Assembly: GCA_018261815.1 (NCBI GenBank)
Contig: JAGTRL010000009.1
Coordinates: 1-34,905, forward strand
Reading direction: 5' to 3'
Length of the DNA stretch: 34,905 bases
Source: Pseudomonadota bacterium
Lineage (GTDB): Bacteria; Pseudomonadota; Gammaproteobacteria; Burkholderiales; Burkholderiaceae_C
The first letter of the stretch is position 1. Each line of letters opens with the position of its first letter. This document shows positions 7,564 to 15,584 of this stretch, in pieces. The translations under genes and the position numbers were made by a program. The notes beneath the pieces are model-generated. The model was not told the DNA's origin and ran no database searches. It saw only the letters and a program-made list of their open reading frames with translations.

Positions 7564-9417
7564 GTGTCCAACGCCCCCGTTGCCCCGCCGCCGAGCGGCG
7601 TGAATCCGCAGCCACCTTCGCCGAACGCAGAGCTGCAGGCCTTCGAGCGACTGCTCGCCGAACTGTCGGCCGGCTTCATCGGCCTGGCTGCCGAACGCAT
7701 CGATGCGGCGATCGAGGACGCGCTGCGCCGCATCGTGCTCGCGCTGGACATCGACCGTTGTTCGTTGATCGCGGTGTCGCCGGTCACCGGGCGCATCGAG
7801 ACCACACATTCCTGGGCGCTGGAAGGCGTCGAGCGAACGCCATGGCTGAACGTCGGGCAGAGCAATCCCTGGGCCTTGAGCATGGCGCAGGCGGGCCGGC
7901 CCGTGGTCTTTGCGCGGCTCGACGAGGTACCGACCGAGGCGGCGGTGGACAAGGCCACGTGGCGGCGCGTCGGCCTGAAGTCGCATGTCGGCATGCCACT
8001 GCTCGTGGCCGGGAACTTGCGCGGAGGGCTCACCTTCGGGGCGCTGCGCCGCGAGCGCGAATGGCCGGGCGAGCTGCTGGGCCGCATGCGGATGCTGGCC
8101 GATGTCTTTGCCGGTGTGTTGGCGCGCCAGCATGCCGAAGCGCAGCGTGAGCGCGCTCTCGACTTCGAACGCTTGGCCTCGCGCACGTTGAGCGCGCTGC
8201 TGATTGCCGAGCCGCAGGATGAAGCGCGCATCATCGAAACGGGTCTGCGCGATATCGCGCGTTTCCTCGGCGCGGACCGGGCGACGCTGTGGGAAATCGG
8301 CGACGATCAGCGCTACCGCCGCGCGCACCACTGGTTCGCCGACGGTGCGCCCGCGGCCGAGCCCTGGTCGCAGGAAGAACTGCCGTGGATCGGCCTGCGC
8401 CTGAGCGAAGAGTCGCTGGTGCGCTTCGCGCGACTGGACGAGTTGCCGGCCGATGCCGGCGCCGACCGGCGCGCGATGCAGGAGCTGGGCGTGCGCTCGC
8501 TGCTGGCGGTGCCGGTGACGATCGCCGGCCAACGAGTGGGGGTGTTCTCGGTGGCCGCGGTACACGCGGAATGCGACTGGCCCGACGAACTGCTGCCCGG
8601 CGTGCGCCTGCTGGCCGAGGTCTTTGCCACGCTGCACGTGCGGCGCCATTCCGAGCAGCGCGAGCGCGCCGCCGAAGCCGAAGCCGCGCTGTGGCGCGAA
8701 CAGTTCGCGCATGTGGTGCGGGTGCACACCGTCGGCGAGATGTCGGCGGCGCTGGCGCACGAGATCACCCAGCCGCTGGGTGCGATCGAGAACTACGCAC
8801 TCGCCGCACGGCGCCGCGCGTCCGGGCCCGCGCCCGATCTGCCGAAGGTGGTCGACCTGCTGGACCGCATCGTCGCGCAGTCGGCGCGCGCCGGCGACGT
8901 GGTGACGCGCCTGCGCGGCATGGTCAAGCGCCACGAGCTGCAGCTCAGCGAAATCGACCTGGAGCGCATCGCCGCGGCCTGCATCGACCTGCTGCGCGGT
9001 GAATGCGAGCAGCACGATCTGTGTATCGAGCTGCAGCGGCCGGGCGTGCTGCCGCGCCTGGTGGCCGACGAGGTGCACGTGCAGCAGGTGCTGCTGAACC
9101 TGCTGCGCAATGCCATCGAGGCCATGCAGGCGGCACCGCCCGGGGCGCCGCGCCGGATCGAGGTGAGCATCGCACGCGTCGCGCCGGAATGGATGTCGGT
9201 GCAGGTGGCCGACCATGGTCCGGGCATTGCCGAAGCCGAACTGGAACAGGTGTTCGAGGCCTTCCACTCGACCAAGCCGCTGGGCCTGGGCGTGGGCCTG
9301 GCGATCTGCCGGCGGCTTATCGAGGCGCATGGCGGCACGCTGCGCGCGGCGCAGAATCCGGCCGGCGGCGCCTTGTTCGAGTTCACGCTGCCCCTTGCCC
9401 CACCGGAGAGCGGATGA
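7564..9417 (+). CDS. Tandem-GAF sensor histidine kinase
   Basis: This soluble 617-residue kinase has a Pro-rich N-terminus, GAF-1 (about residues 30-190), GAF-2 (about 200-360), then a HisKA/HATPase core. The phosphoacceptor is His399 in LAHEITQPLGAIENY. The N-box LLNLLRNAIEAM gives Asn516, the G1 box DHGPGIAE gives Asp550, and FHSTKPLGLGVGLAICRRL covers the F and G2 boxes. No membrane segment is seen, so it senses a cytoplasmic signal. GTG 7564 is preferred because AGGAG lies at 7547-7551, although 12 bases is a long spacing; ATG 7522 is in frame but has no ribosome binding site. TACGAT at 7518-7523 may be a -10 box. The response regulator gene overlaps its stop by 4 bases, and the fatty alcohol cluster downstream is the likely target. 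Confidence 0.9.
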   Translation: MSNAPVAPPPSGVNPQPPSPNAELQAFERLLAELSAGFIGLAAERIDAAIEDALRRIVLALDIDRCSLIAVSPVTGRIETTHSWALEGVERTPWLNVGQSNPWALSMAQAGRPVVFARLDEVPTEAAVDKATWRRVGLKSHVGMPLLVAGNLRGGLTFGALRREREWPGELLGRMRMLADVFAGVLARQHAEAQRERALDFERLASRTLSALLIAEPQDEARIIETGLRDIARFLGADRATLWEIGDDQRYRRAHHWFADGAPAAEPWSQEELPWIGLRLSEESLVRFARLDELPADAGADRRAMQELGVRSLLAVPVTIAGQRVGVFSVAAVHAECDWPDELLPGVRLLAEVFATLHVRRHSEQRERAAEAEAALWREQFAHVVRVHTVGEMSAALAHEITQPLGAIENYALAARRRASGPAPDLPKVVDLLDRIVAQSARAGDVVTRLRGMVKRHELQLSEIDLERIAAACIDLLRGECEQHDLCIELQRPGVLPRLVADEVHVQQVLLNLLRNAIEAMQAAPPGAPRRIEVSIARVAPEWMSVQVADHGPGIAEAELEQVFEAFHSTKPLGLGVGLAICRRLIEAHGGTLRAAQNPAGGALFEFTLPLAPPESG

Positions 9418-10052
9418 CCGAAGCCACCGTCTTCATCGTCGACGACGACGAGGCCTATCGCGACTCGCTGGTCGAGCTGGTCGCCTCGGTCGGCCTGCGC
9501 AACGAGTGTTTTGCCTCGGCGCTGGATTTCCTGGCCGCCTTCGACCCGGAGCGCGCCGGCTGCCTGGTGCTCGACGTGCGCATGGCGCGTTTGAGTGGCC
9601 TCGCGCTGCAGGCGCAGCTGAAGGCCATGGGCGCCACGCTGCCCATCGTCTTCATCAGCGGCCATGGCGACCTCGAGATGGCGGTCAAGGCCATCAAGGA
9701 CGGCGCCGTCGACTTCGTGCAGAAGCCCTATCGCGAGCAGCAGCTGCTCGATGCCATCAACGAGGCCCTGCAGCGTGATGCGCAGCGGCGCCGCACGCCA
9801 CCGCCGGCCGAAGCTGCGGCCGCCACCGGCTTGTCGCTGGCGCTGCTCAGCGCACGCGAGCGCGAGGTCATGCAGCTGGCGCTGCAGGGCCTGCCGAGTA
9901 AGTTGATCGCCAAGCAGCTCTCGCTCAGCCATCGCACCGTCGAGCACCACCGCAGCCGGCTGCTGGAAAAACTGGGCGTGGCCTCGATGGCCGAGCTGAT
10001 GCGGCTGAACTACCAGCAGGCGCTGGACGGCAGCGCAGCGCCACCTAAGTAG
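9414..10052 (+). CDS. FixJ/NarL-type response regulator with LuxR HTH
   Basis: This 212-residue protein has a receiver domain with acidic pocket Asp10-Asp12, phosphoacceptor Asp54 (LVLDVRM) and conserved Lys104 (FVQKPY). A Pro/Ala linker leads to a C-terminal LuxR-type HTH (LSAREREVMQLALQGLPSKL and LSHRTVEHHRSRLLEKLGV). ATG 9414 overlaps the kinase stop in an ATGA arrangement, and a GGAGAG ribosome binding site lies just upstream, so the pair is co-translated. By family it is a DNA-binding activator phosphorylated by the preceding kinase. Its direct position upstream of the aldehyde dehydrogenase gene makes the long plus-strand cluster its most likely regulon; that target is inference. Confidence 0.94.
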   Translation: MTEATVFIVDDDEAYRDSLVELVASVGLRNECFASALDFLAAFDPERAGCLVLDVRMARLSGLALQAQLKAMGATLPIVFISGHGDLEMAVKAIKDGAVDFVQKPYREQQLLDAINEALQRDAQRRRTPPPAEAAAATGLSLALLSAREREVMQLALQGLPSKLIAKQLSLSHRTVEHHRSRLLEKLGVASMAELMRLNYQQALDGSAAPPK

Positions 10053-10061
10053 GCTTGCGGT

Positions 10062-10082
10062 GGGCGCACGGATGGTGCGCCC
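10062..10082 (+). promoter_or_regulatory. Perfect 8-bp hairpin between response regulator and pseudo-receiver
   Basis: Arms GGGCGCAC (10062-10069) and GTGCGCCC (10075-10082) flank a 5-base loop. There is no following T-run, so it is not a canonical intrinsic terminator. It could dampen read-through, stabilise the upstream mRNA, or be a dyad bound by a regulator in the 70-base gap before the next gene. Confidence 0.35.
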
Positions 10083-10122
10083 GGTCCCGACGCAGCACCA
10101 TGGCGATGCTGCGAGGGAGGCG

Positions 10123-10506
10123 ATGTTCAACACGGTGTATGTGCTCGAACGCGATCCGGCCGAATGCCGCTGGATCGAGTCCGCGCTGGCAGGCCGCGTG
10201 CGCACGATCGTCTTCCTGACGGACGGCGCCACGCTGCCCGACTGGCTGGCGGCGCAGGGGGGTGATTGCCTGCTCTGCAGCGTCGAACCCGATGCGAAGG
10301 CCGCGTTGGAGCTGGTGCGCGGCCTGCGCCGGCGCGGCGAAATGCTGCCGGTGGTGATGCTCGGCCCGCACAGTGCCTTCCGCACCGCGGTGGACGTGGC
10401 GCGGCTGAGCGCCACCGACTTCCTGGAGCGCCCGGTCAGCGCGCAGCGGCTGCGCGCCGCGCTGCACAGGGTGACGGCGGTGGTCGAAGAAAGCGCCAAG
10501 CGCTGA
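10123..10506 (+). CDS. Stand-alone degenerate receiver (pseudo-receiver) protein
   Basis: This 127-residue protein aligns along its length with the receiver domain of the preceding regulator (VYVLERDPAECRWIESAL, then GDCLLCSVEPD, then DFLERPVSAQRLRAAL). The phosphoacceptor Asp is replaced by Ser53, the conserved Lys by Arg103, and only one of the N-terminal acidic residues remains (Asp11). It has no output domain. ATG 10123 is chosen because GAGGGAGG lies just upstream; the frame is open upstream, but that part looks non-coding. It is probably not phosphorylated in the usual way and may act as a protein-binding modulator of the kinase or regulator. The fold assignment rests on this alignment; the role is inferred. 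Confidence 0.75.
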   Translation: MFNTVYVLERDPAECRWIESALAGRVRTIVFLTDGATLPDWLAAQGGDCLLCSVEPDAKAALELVRGLRRRGEMLPVVMLGPHSAFRTAVDVARLSATDFLERPVSAQRLRAALHRVTAVVEESAKR

Positions 10507-10521
10507 ACGAGGAGGACGACG

Positions 10522-12000
10522 GTGAACGAACACACACGTGAATCGCAACCGGCGCTGGCCGCGGTCGAGCGCGTGCAGCGGCTGTACGGCGCGCAGCGCG
10601 CGGCCTGCCTGACCCAGCCTTACCCGAGCGGCGACGAGCGCGTGGCGCGGCTGAAGGCGCTGAAGCGCCAGACCCAGCGCTACCAGGACCTGCTGGCCGA
10701 GGCGATGAGCGCCGACTTCGGCTTCCGCCCGGCGGCCGAGTCGAAGATGCTCGACCTGCTCGGTTCCGTGCTCGAAGCCAACCACGCCATCTCGCACCTC
10801 AAGCGCTGGATGAAGTCGAGCCCGCGCTCGACCGAGCTGCTGTTCCTCGGCAACCGCATCAAGGTCACCTACCAGCCCAAGGGCGTGGTCGGCGTGATCG
10901 TGCCGTGGAACTTCCCGATCTACCTGGCGATGGGCCCGCTGGTCACCGCGCTGGCGGCGGGCAACCGCGTGATGATCAAGATGAGCGAGATCACGCCGGC
11001 CACCAACGCGGTCTTCAAGCGCCTGCTGGCCGAGGTCTACCCCGAGGACCTGGTGGCGGTGGTCGGCGAGGAACTGGTCGACCCCAACGTCTTCACCTCG
11101 CTGCCCTTCGACCACATCGTCTTCACCGGCTCGCCGGCGGTCGGCAAGATCGTCATGCGCACCGCGGCGCAGAACCTGACGCCGGTGACGCTGGAGCTCG
11201 GCGGCAAGTCGCCGGCCGTGGTCTCGCGCCACTACCCGCTGGCCGATGCGGCGCGGCGCATCACGCACGGCAAGTCGGTCAACTGCGGCCAGATCTGCAT
11301 CGCGCCCGACTATGCGTTGGTGCCGCGCGAGAGCCAGGGCGAGTTCGTGGCCGCGGTCAAGGCCAGCTTCGAAGCCATGTACGGCGCGCGCACCGAAGGC
11401 AACCCCAACTTCACCAGCGTGGTCAGTGAGCGCCAGTTCCAGCGCCTGCAGGCCGCGCTCGACGACGCGCGCGCCAAGGGCGCCACCGTCACCGCCTGCG
11501 CGCCGCTACCCTCGGGCGCCGGCAACCGCCAGCTGCCGCTGCACATCGTCACCGGCGCGACGCCGCAGATGACGGTGCTGCAGGACGAGCTGTTCGGCCC
11601 GGTGCTGCCGGTGGTGCCCTACGACCAGCTGGACGACGCCATCGCCTTCATCCATGCCCGCCCGCGCCCGCTGGCACTGTACTGCTTCAGCGGCGACGCG
11701 GCCGAGCGCGACGAGCTGCTGCGGCGCACGCACTCCGGCGGCGTCACGCTCAACGACTGGGGCTGGCACGCCATCAACCACGACGCGCCTTTCGGCGGCA
11801 TCGGCAACTCCGGCATCGGCAACTACCACGGCGAAGAGGGCTTCCGTGAGCTGTCGCATGCGCGCACCGTGTTCGAGCGCCGGCGCTGGTTCCCGACGCA
11901 GCTGTTCCACCCGCCCTACGGCAGCTTCGTGCAGCGCTTGTCGATGAAGTACTTTCTTGGCGAAGCCGATCCCTCGCTGGGCGGCAAGCCGGGGCACTGA
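10522..12000 (+). CDS. Aldehyde dehydrogenase, coniferyl aldehyde dehydrogenase / LaoC-like
   Basis: This 492-residue NAD(P)-dependent aldehyde dehydrogenase has the cofactor loop GVVGVIVPWNFPIYLAMGPL, general base Glu225 (TLELGGKSPAVV) and catalytic Cys259 (NCGQICIAPDY). The C-terminal NDWGWHAINHDAPFGGIGNS is typical of the coniferyl aldehyde dehydrogenase branch. In Pseudomonas aeruginosa a protein of this branch (LaoC, PA0366) sits with LaoA and LaoB and oxidises long-chain aldehydes; homologues of both partners occur further along this cluster. It would turn fatty aldehyde into fatty acid. GTG 10522 follows a GAGGAG ribosome binding site and lies 15 bases after the pseudo-receiver gene. 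The chain-length preference is inferred from context. Confidence 0.88.
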   Translation: MNEHTRESQPALAAVERVQRLYGAQRAACLTQPYPSGDERVARLKALKRQTQRYQDLLAEAMSADFGFRPAAESKMLDLLGSVLEANHAISHLKRWMKSSPRSTELLFLGNRIKVTYQPKGVVGVIVPWNFPIYLAMGPLVTALAAGNRVMIKMSEITPATNAVFKRLLAEVYPEDLVAVVGEELVDPNVFTSLPFDHIVFTGSPAVGKIVMRTAAQNLTPVTLELGGKSPAVVSRHYPLADAARRITHGKSVNCGQICIAPDYALVPRESQGEFVAAVKASFEAMYGARTEGNPNFTSVVSERQFQRLQAALDDARAKGATVTACAPLPSGAGNRQLPLHIVTGATPQMTVLQDELFGPVLPVVPYDQLDDAIAFIHARPRPLALYCFSGDAAERDELLRRTHSGGVTLNDWGWHAINHDAPFGGIGNSGIGNYHGEEGFRELSHARTVFERRRWFPTQLFHPPYGSFVQRLSMKYFLGEADPSLGGKPGH

Positions 12001-12033
12001 GAGCCCACCACAACCACAACGAAGGAGGAGACG

Positions 12034-13587
12034 ATGCCCACGCTGTCGGCGATGGACCTGGCGATGTTCATGCTCGAATCGCCCGAGCGCCCGTTCAACA
12101 TCGGCCCGCTGGTGCTGCTGCGCCCGCCCGCCACGGTGCAGCCCGGTGCCTTTGCCGACAAACTGCGCAACAAGATGCTGAAGCGCCCGCCCGGGCCGCC
12201 ATTCAATTACCAGCTGAAGATGTCGCTGCTCAAAGCCCCGGCGGTCGAGCCGATGGCCGATCCCGAGCTGAAGCGCCACGTCCACCGGCTGACGCTCGAC
12301 CAGGCGCCGATGCAGCAGCTGATGGAACAGGTGTGCGTGTTGCACGAGCCGCTGCTCGATCGCTCGGGGCTGCTGTGGCAGTTCTGGATCATCGACGGCC
12401 TTGCCGACGGACGCATCGCGTTGTACGGCAAGGTGCACCACGGCATCATCGACGGGCGCACCTTCGTCAAGGCGATCACGCAGTGGCTCAGCCCCGATGC
12501 GAAGGACAAGGAGGTGCGCGCCTTGTGGGACGGCGTCGCCCGCAGCGGCGCCGCCGAACGCGAACGCGCCGGCCTGGTGCAGCGGCTGCTGAAGGGCGGC
12601 GCCGTGGCCACCGGGCTGCTGCGCACCACCGCCGGGGTGGCCGGCATGATGGCCGAACAGGGGCTGCGCTCGGCCGGCCTGGGCATGGGCCGGGGACTGC
12701 CGCTACCGTTTCTGAAGGTGCCCGGCGTGTTCGAGGGCCGGCTGTCGGCCAAACGCTCCTTCGCCTGGTCCACGCTGCCGCTGGCGGAGATGAAGGCGTT
12801 GGGCAAGGCCCATGGCGCCACCATCAATGACATGCTGCTGACGGTGCTCGACATCGCGATGCACCGCTACCTGGCCGAGCGCGGCCAGAAGATCGCCGGC
12901 TCACTGGTGGCCGACATGCCGGTGGCACTGGCCGGCGCGAAGGGCGGCAACCAGATCGCGGTGCTGCAGTTTCCGCTTGGCGTGGGCAACGCGTCGGTGC
13001 TGCAGCGGCTGGACAAGATCCGCGCCGAGACGGGCCGTCTCAAGGCCTCGCTCGGCCAGCGCGGCAGCGAGGCGGTGATGCTCTACACCACACTGGTGCA
13101 TGCGCTGCCGGTGCTGGTGGAGCGGGTCGCGGCGAAGGCCGCGCCGATGCACTCGAACCTGATGGTGTCGAACCCGTTCGGCGTCGAAGGCGAGCGCTGG
13201 CTGATGGGTGCGGCAGTCGAGCTGGCGCTGCCGGTGTCGGTCATCGCGGCCGGGCACAAGCTCAACATCACCGCGGTGACGCTGGGCACACGCCTGCAGC
13301 TCGGGCTTCTGGCCATGCCCGACGCCGTGCCGCAGCTCGAACGGCTGGCGCAACTGACTGGGGAGGCCTTCGCCGAACTGAGCGCGGCGCTGGCGCCCAC
13401 GCCCCCCGCACCGCCGTCCGAACCACTCCCCGCACCACCCCCCGCACGGCGCCGCAGCAAGCCGGCGGCCACGCCGCACCGCGCCGGCGCGAGCGCAAGC
13501 AAAGCACCGGCGAGCGGCGGCCGCACCGCCCGCGCCAAAACAACGACCCATCCACGAAAACCCAAAGCAGGAGCCAACCAAAAATGA
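12034..13587 (+). CDS. WS/DGAT-family wax ester synthase / diacylglycerol acyltransferase-like protein
   Basis: This 517-residue acyltransferase belongs to the bacterial WS/DGAT family. The active-site motif HHGIIDG starts at His135-His136, with Asp140 and Gly141 conserved. Other landmarks are PFNIGPLVLL near the N-terminus, ATINDMLLTVLDIAM, and SNLMVSNPFG. Such enzymes esterify acyl-CoA with a fatty alcohol (wax ester) or diacylglycerol (triacylglycerol). Both an alcohol pathway and an acyl-CoA synthetase are encoded alongside. The last 70 or so residues are unusual: a Pro-rich linker, then a Lys/Arg/Ala/Thr-rich basic tail (ARRRSKPAATPHRAG; ARAKTTTHPRKPKAG) reminiscent of histone H1-like or PhaF-type tails. 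The start has an AAGGAGGAG ribosome binding site; the stop overlaps the next start by 3 bases. Confidence 0.85.
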   Translation: MPTLSAMDLAMFMLESPERPFNIGPLVLLRPPATVQPGAFADKLRNKMLKRPPGPPFNYQLKMSLLKAPAVEPMADPELKRHVHRLTLDQAPMQQLMEQVCVLHEPLLDRSGLLWQFWIIDGLADGRIALYGKVHHGIIDGRTFVKAITQWLSPDAKDKEVRALWDGVARSGAAERERAGLVQRLLKGGAVATGLLRTTAGVAGMMAEQGLRSAGLGMGRGLPLPFLKVPGVFEGRLSAKRSFAWSTLPLAEMKALGKAHGATINDMLLTVLDIAMHRYLAERGQKIAGSLVADMPVALAGAKGGNQIAVLQFPLGVGNASVLQRLDKIRAETGRLKASLGQRGSEAVMLYTTLVHALPVLVERVAAKAAPMHSNLMVSNPFGVEGERWLMGAAVELALPVSVIAAGHKLNITAVTLGTRLQLGLLAMPDAVPQLERLAQLTGEAFAELSAALAPTPPAPPSEPLPAPPPARRRSKPAATPHRAGASASKAPASGGRTARAKTTTHPRKPKAGANQK

Positions 13588-15569
13588 AGACCCCTCCCTA
13601 CCCCTTGGCCGCGCTGATCGGCGCGGCGCTGCTGCTCGGCGGCTGCGCGTCCGCGCCGACCGCGCCGACCGCCTCCAACATGACGGCGAAGCCGGCAACG
13701 TCGACCACCGAACGCGCCAACGCCTCCGTGCGCCAGGCCGTGGCGGCCTTCGACAAACGCGACTTCGACGACGCGACACGTGGCAAGCTGGCCGCGCTGA
13801 ACGACCCGCTGGTCAAGGCGGCGGATGGCCGCACCGTCTGGGATACGCGCAGCTTTGACTTCCTCAAGGGCGACGCGCCGGCCAGTGCCAACCCCAGCTT
13901 GTGGCGCATGCAGCAGCTGAACCACGCGCAGGGCCTGTTCAAGGTGGCCGATGGCATTTACCAGATCCGCGGCTACGACCTGGCGAACATGACGCTGGTC
14001 GAGGGCAACACCGGCTGGATCGTCATCGACACGCTGCTCACGCCGGAGATGGCGCGTGTCGGCCTGAAACTGGCGATGGACACGCTGAAGAGCAGCAAGC
14101 CGGTGGTCGCGGTGATCTACACCCACAGCCACGTCGACCACTTCGGCGGCGTGCGCGGCGTGGTCGACGAGGCCGACGTGCGCTCGGGCAAGGTCAAGCT
14201 GATCGCGCCCGACGCCTTCATGGAATACGCCATCGCCGAGAACGTGCTCGCTGGCAATGCGATGTCGCGGCGCGCTCAATTCATGTATGGCGTGGGCCTG
14301 CCGGCCAGCGACAAGGGCACGCTCGGCACCGGCCTGGGGCTGGGCTTGAGCAGCAGCGTGCCGGGGCTGATCCCGCCGAGCCAGTACATCAAGAAGACCG
14401 GCGAAGAGATGACCATCGACGGCGTGCGCATCCAGTTCCAGATGGCCAAGGGCTCGGAGGCGCCGTCGGAGTTCATGTTCTATTTCCCGGACAAAAAGGC
14501 GCTGTGCCTGTCGGAAGTGGCGACCAAGCTGATGCACAACATCTACACCATCCGCGGTGCGCAGGTGCGCGACGCGCTGGGCTGGAGCAAGTACATCAAC
14601 GAGACGATGGACCTGTTCCCGGATGCCGAGGTGGCTTTTGCCAGCCACCACTGGCCCACCTGGGGCAAGGACAACATCCGCGGCTTCCTGGCCAACCAGC
14701 GCGACACCTACCGCTTCCTGCACGACCGCGCGCTGCACCTGGCCAACCAGGGGCTGGTGATGGACGAGCTGGGCAGCGACACCTTCGTCCCCAAGGCGCT
14801 GGCCACCGACGCCGCCTCACGCGGCTACTACGGCACGCTCAGCCACAACCTGCGTGCGGTCTACAACTTCTACCTCGGCTACTACGACGGCAACCCGGCC
14901 ACGCTGCACCGGCTGCCGCCGGCGGACGCTGCCCGCCGCTACGTCGCCGCGATGGGCGGCGAGGCGGCGGTGCTGGCCACCGGCCGCAAGGCCTTCGCCG
15001 ACGGCGACTACCGGTGGGTGGCCGAGATGGTCAACCACGTGGTCTTCGCCAACCCGGCCAATGCTGAGGCGCGCGCGCTGCAGGCCGACGCGCTGGAGCA
15101 ACTGGGCTACCAGGCCGAATCGGCGCCGTGGCGCAACGCCTACCTGTTGGGTGCGCAGGAGCTGCGCGTTGGCCCGAAGCCCTCGGTACTCAGCTCCAGC
15201 GGCCCGGACACCGTGCGCGGCATGACCAACGAGCTGCTCTTCGACTTCATCGCGCTGCGCCTGGACCACACCAAGACCGACGGGCTGAAGGCGGCCGTGC
15301 AGATGCGCTTCACCGACGTCAACGAGACCTGGGCGCTGGAGTTGTCGAACTCGGTGCTCAACAACACCAAGGGCCGCATGTTGAAGAACCCCGACGTCAC
15401 CATCACGCTGACGCGCCCGGCCTTCCTGGCCATGCTGCTGCAGGGCAAGAAGCTGCCCGAGCTAGTGCAAGCCGGTATGGTCAAGGTCGAGGGCAACCCA
15501 CAGGCCTTCGGCGCGCTGGTGGCCAACATCGTCGTCTTCGATCCGTCCTTCAACATCGTTACGCCTTGA
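13584..15569 (+). CDS. SdsA1-type alkyl sulfatase, lipoprotein
   Basis: This 661-residue enzyme has a lipoprotein signal peptide (lipobox LGGC, Cys21, Ala at +2), an MBL-fold catalytic domain, a dimerisation/helical region and a C-terminal SCP2-like domain (about residues 530-661). Predicted metal ligands are His181, His183, Asp185, His186 (THSHVDHFGG), Glu292, Glu311 and His356. As I recall the seven ligands of P. aeruginosa SdsA1, every one is present at a constant offset of 12. It would cleave alkyl sulfates such as dodecyl sulfate to alcohol and sulfate at the cell envelope. ATG 13584 overlaps the WS/DGAT stop. Neighbouring LaoA/B/C-like genes would process the released alcohol. A secondary alkyl sulfate or another sulfate ester as true substrate cannot be excluded. 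Confidence 0.9.
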   Translation: MKTPPYPLAALIGAALLLGGCASAPTAPTASNMTAKPATSTTERANASVRQAVAAFDKRDFDDATRGKLAALNDPLVKAADGRTVWDTRSFDFLKGDAPASANPSLWRMQQLNHAQGLFKVADGIYQIRGYDLANMTLVEGNTGWIVIDTLLTPEMARVGLKLAMDTLKSSKPVVAVIYTHSHVDHFGGVRGVVDEADVRSGKVKLIAPDAFMEYAIAENVLAGNAMSRRAQFMYGVGLPASDKGTLGTGLGLGLSSSVPGLIPPSQYIKKTGEEMTIDGVRIQFQMAKGSEAPSEFMFYFPDKKALCLSEVATKLMHNIYTIRGAQVRDALGWSKYINETMDLFPDAEVAFASHHWPTWGKDNIRGFLANQRDTYRFLHDRALHLANQGLVMDELGSDTFVPKALATDAASRGYYGTLSHNLRAVYNFYLGYYDGNPATLHRLPPADAARRYVAAMGGEAAVLATGRKAFADGDYRWVAEMVNHVVFANPANAEARALQADALEQLGYQAESAPWRNAYLLGAQELRVGPKPSVLSSSGPDTVRGMTNELLFDFIALRLDHTKTDGLKAAVQMRFTDVNETWALELSNSVLNNTKGRMLKNPDVTITLTRPAFLAMLLQGKKLPELVQAGMVKVEGNPQAFGALVANIVVFDPSFNIVTP

Positions 15570-15584
15570 GGCGAGGAGAAAACC

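Noticed and set aside
10062-10082. Hairpin considered as an intrinsic terminator after the response regulator
   Set aside because: No T-run follows, and the next gene is co-directional with a good ribosome binding site; kept only as a low-confidence structure.
13083-14738. 551-codon minus-strand open frame opposite WS/DGAT and the sulfatase
   Set aside because: It covers the catalytic motifs of two real genes and has biased composition without a family match.
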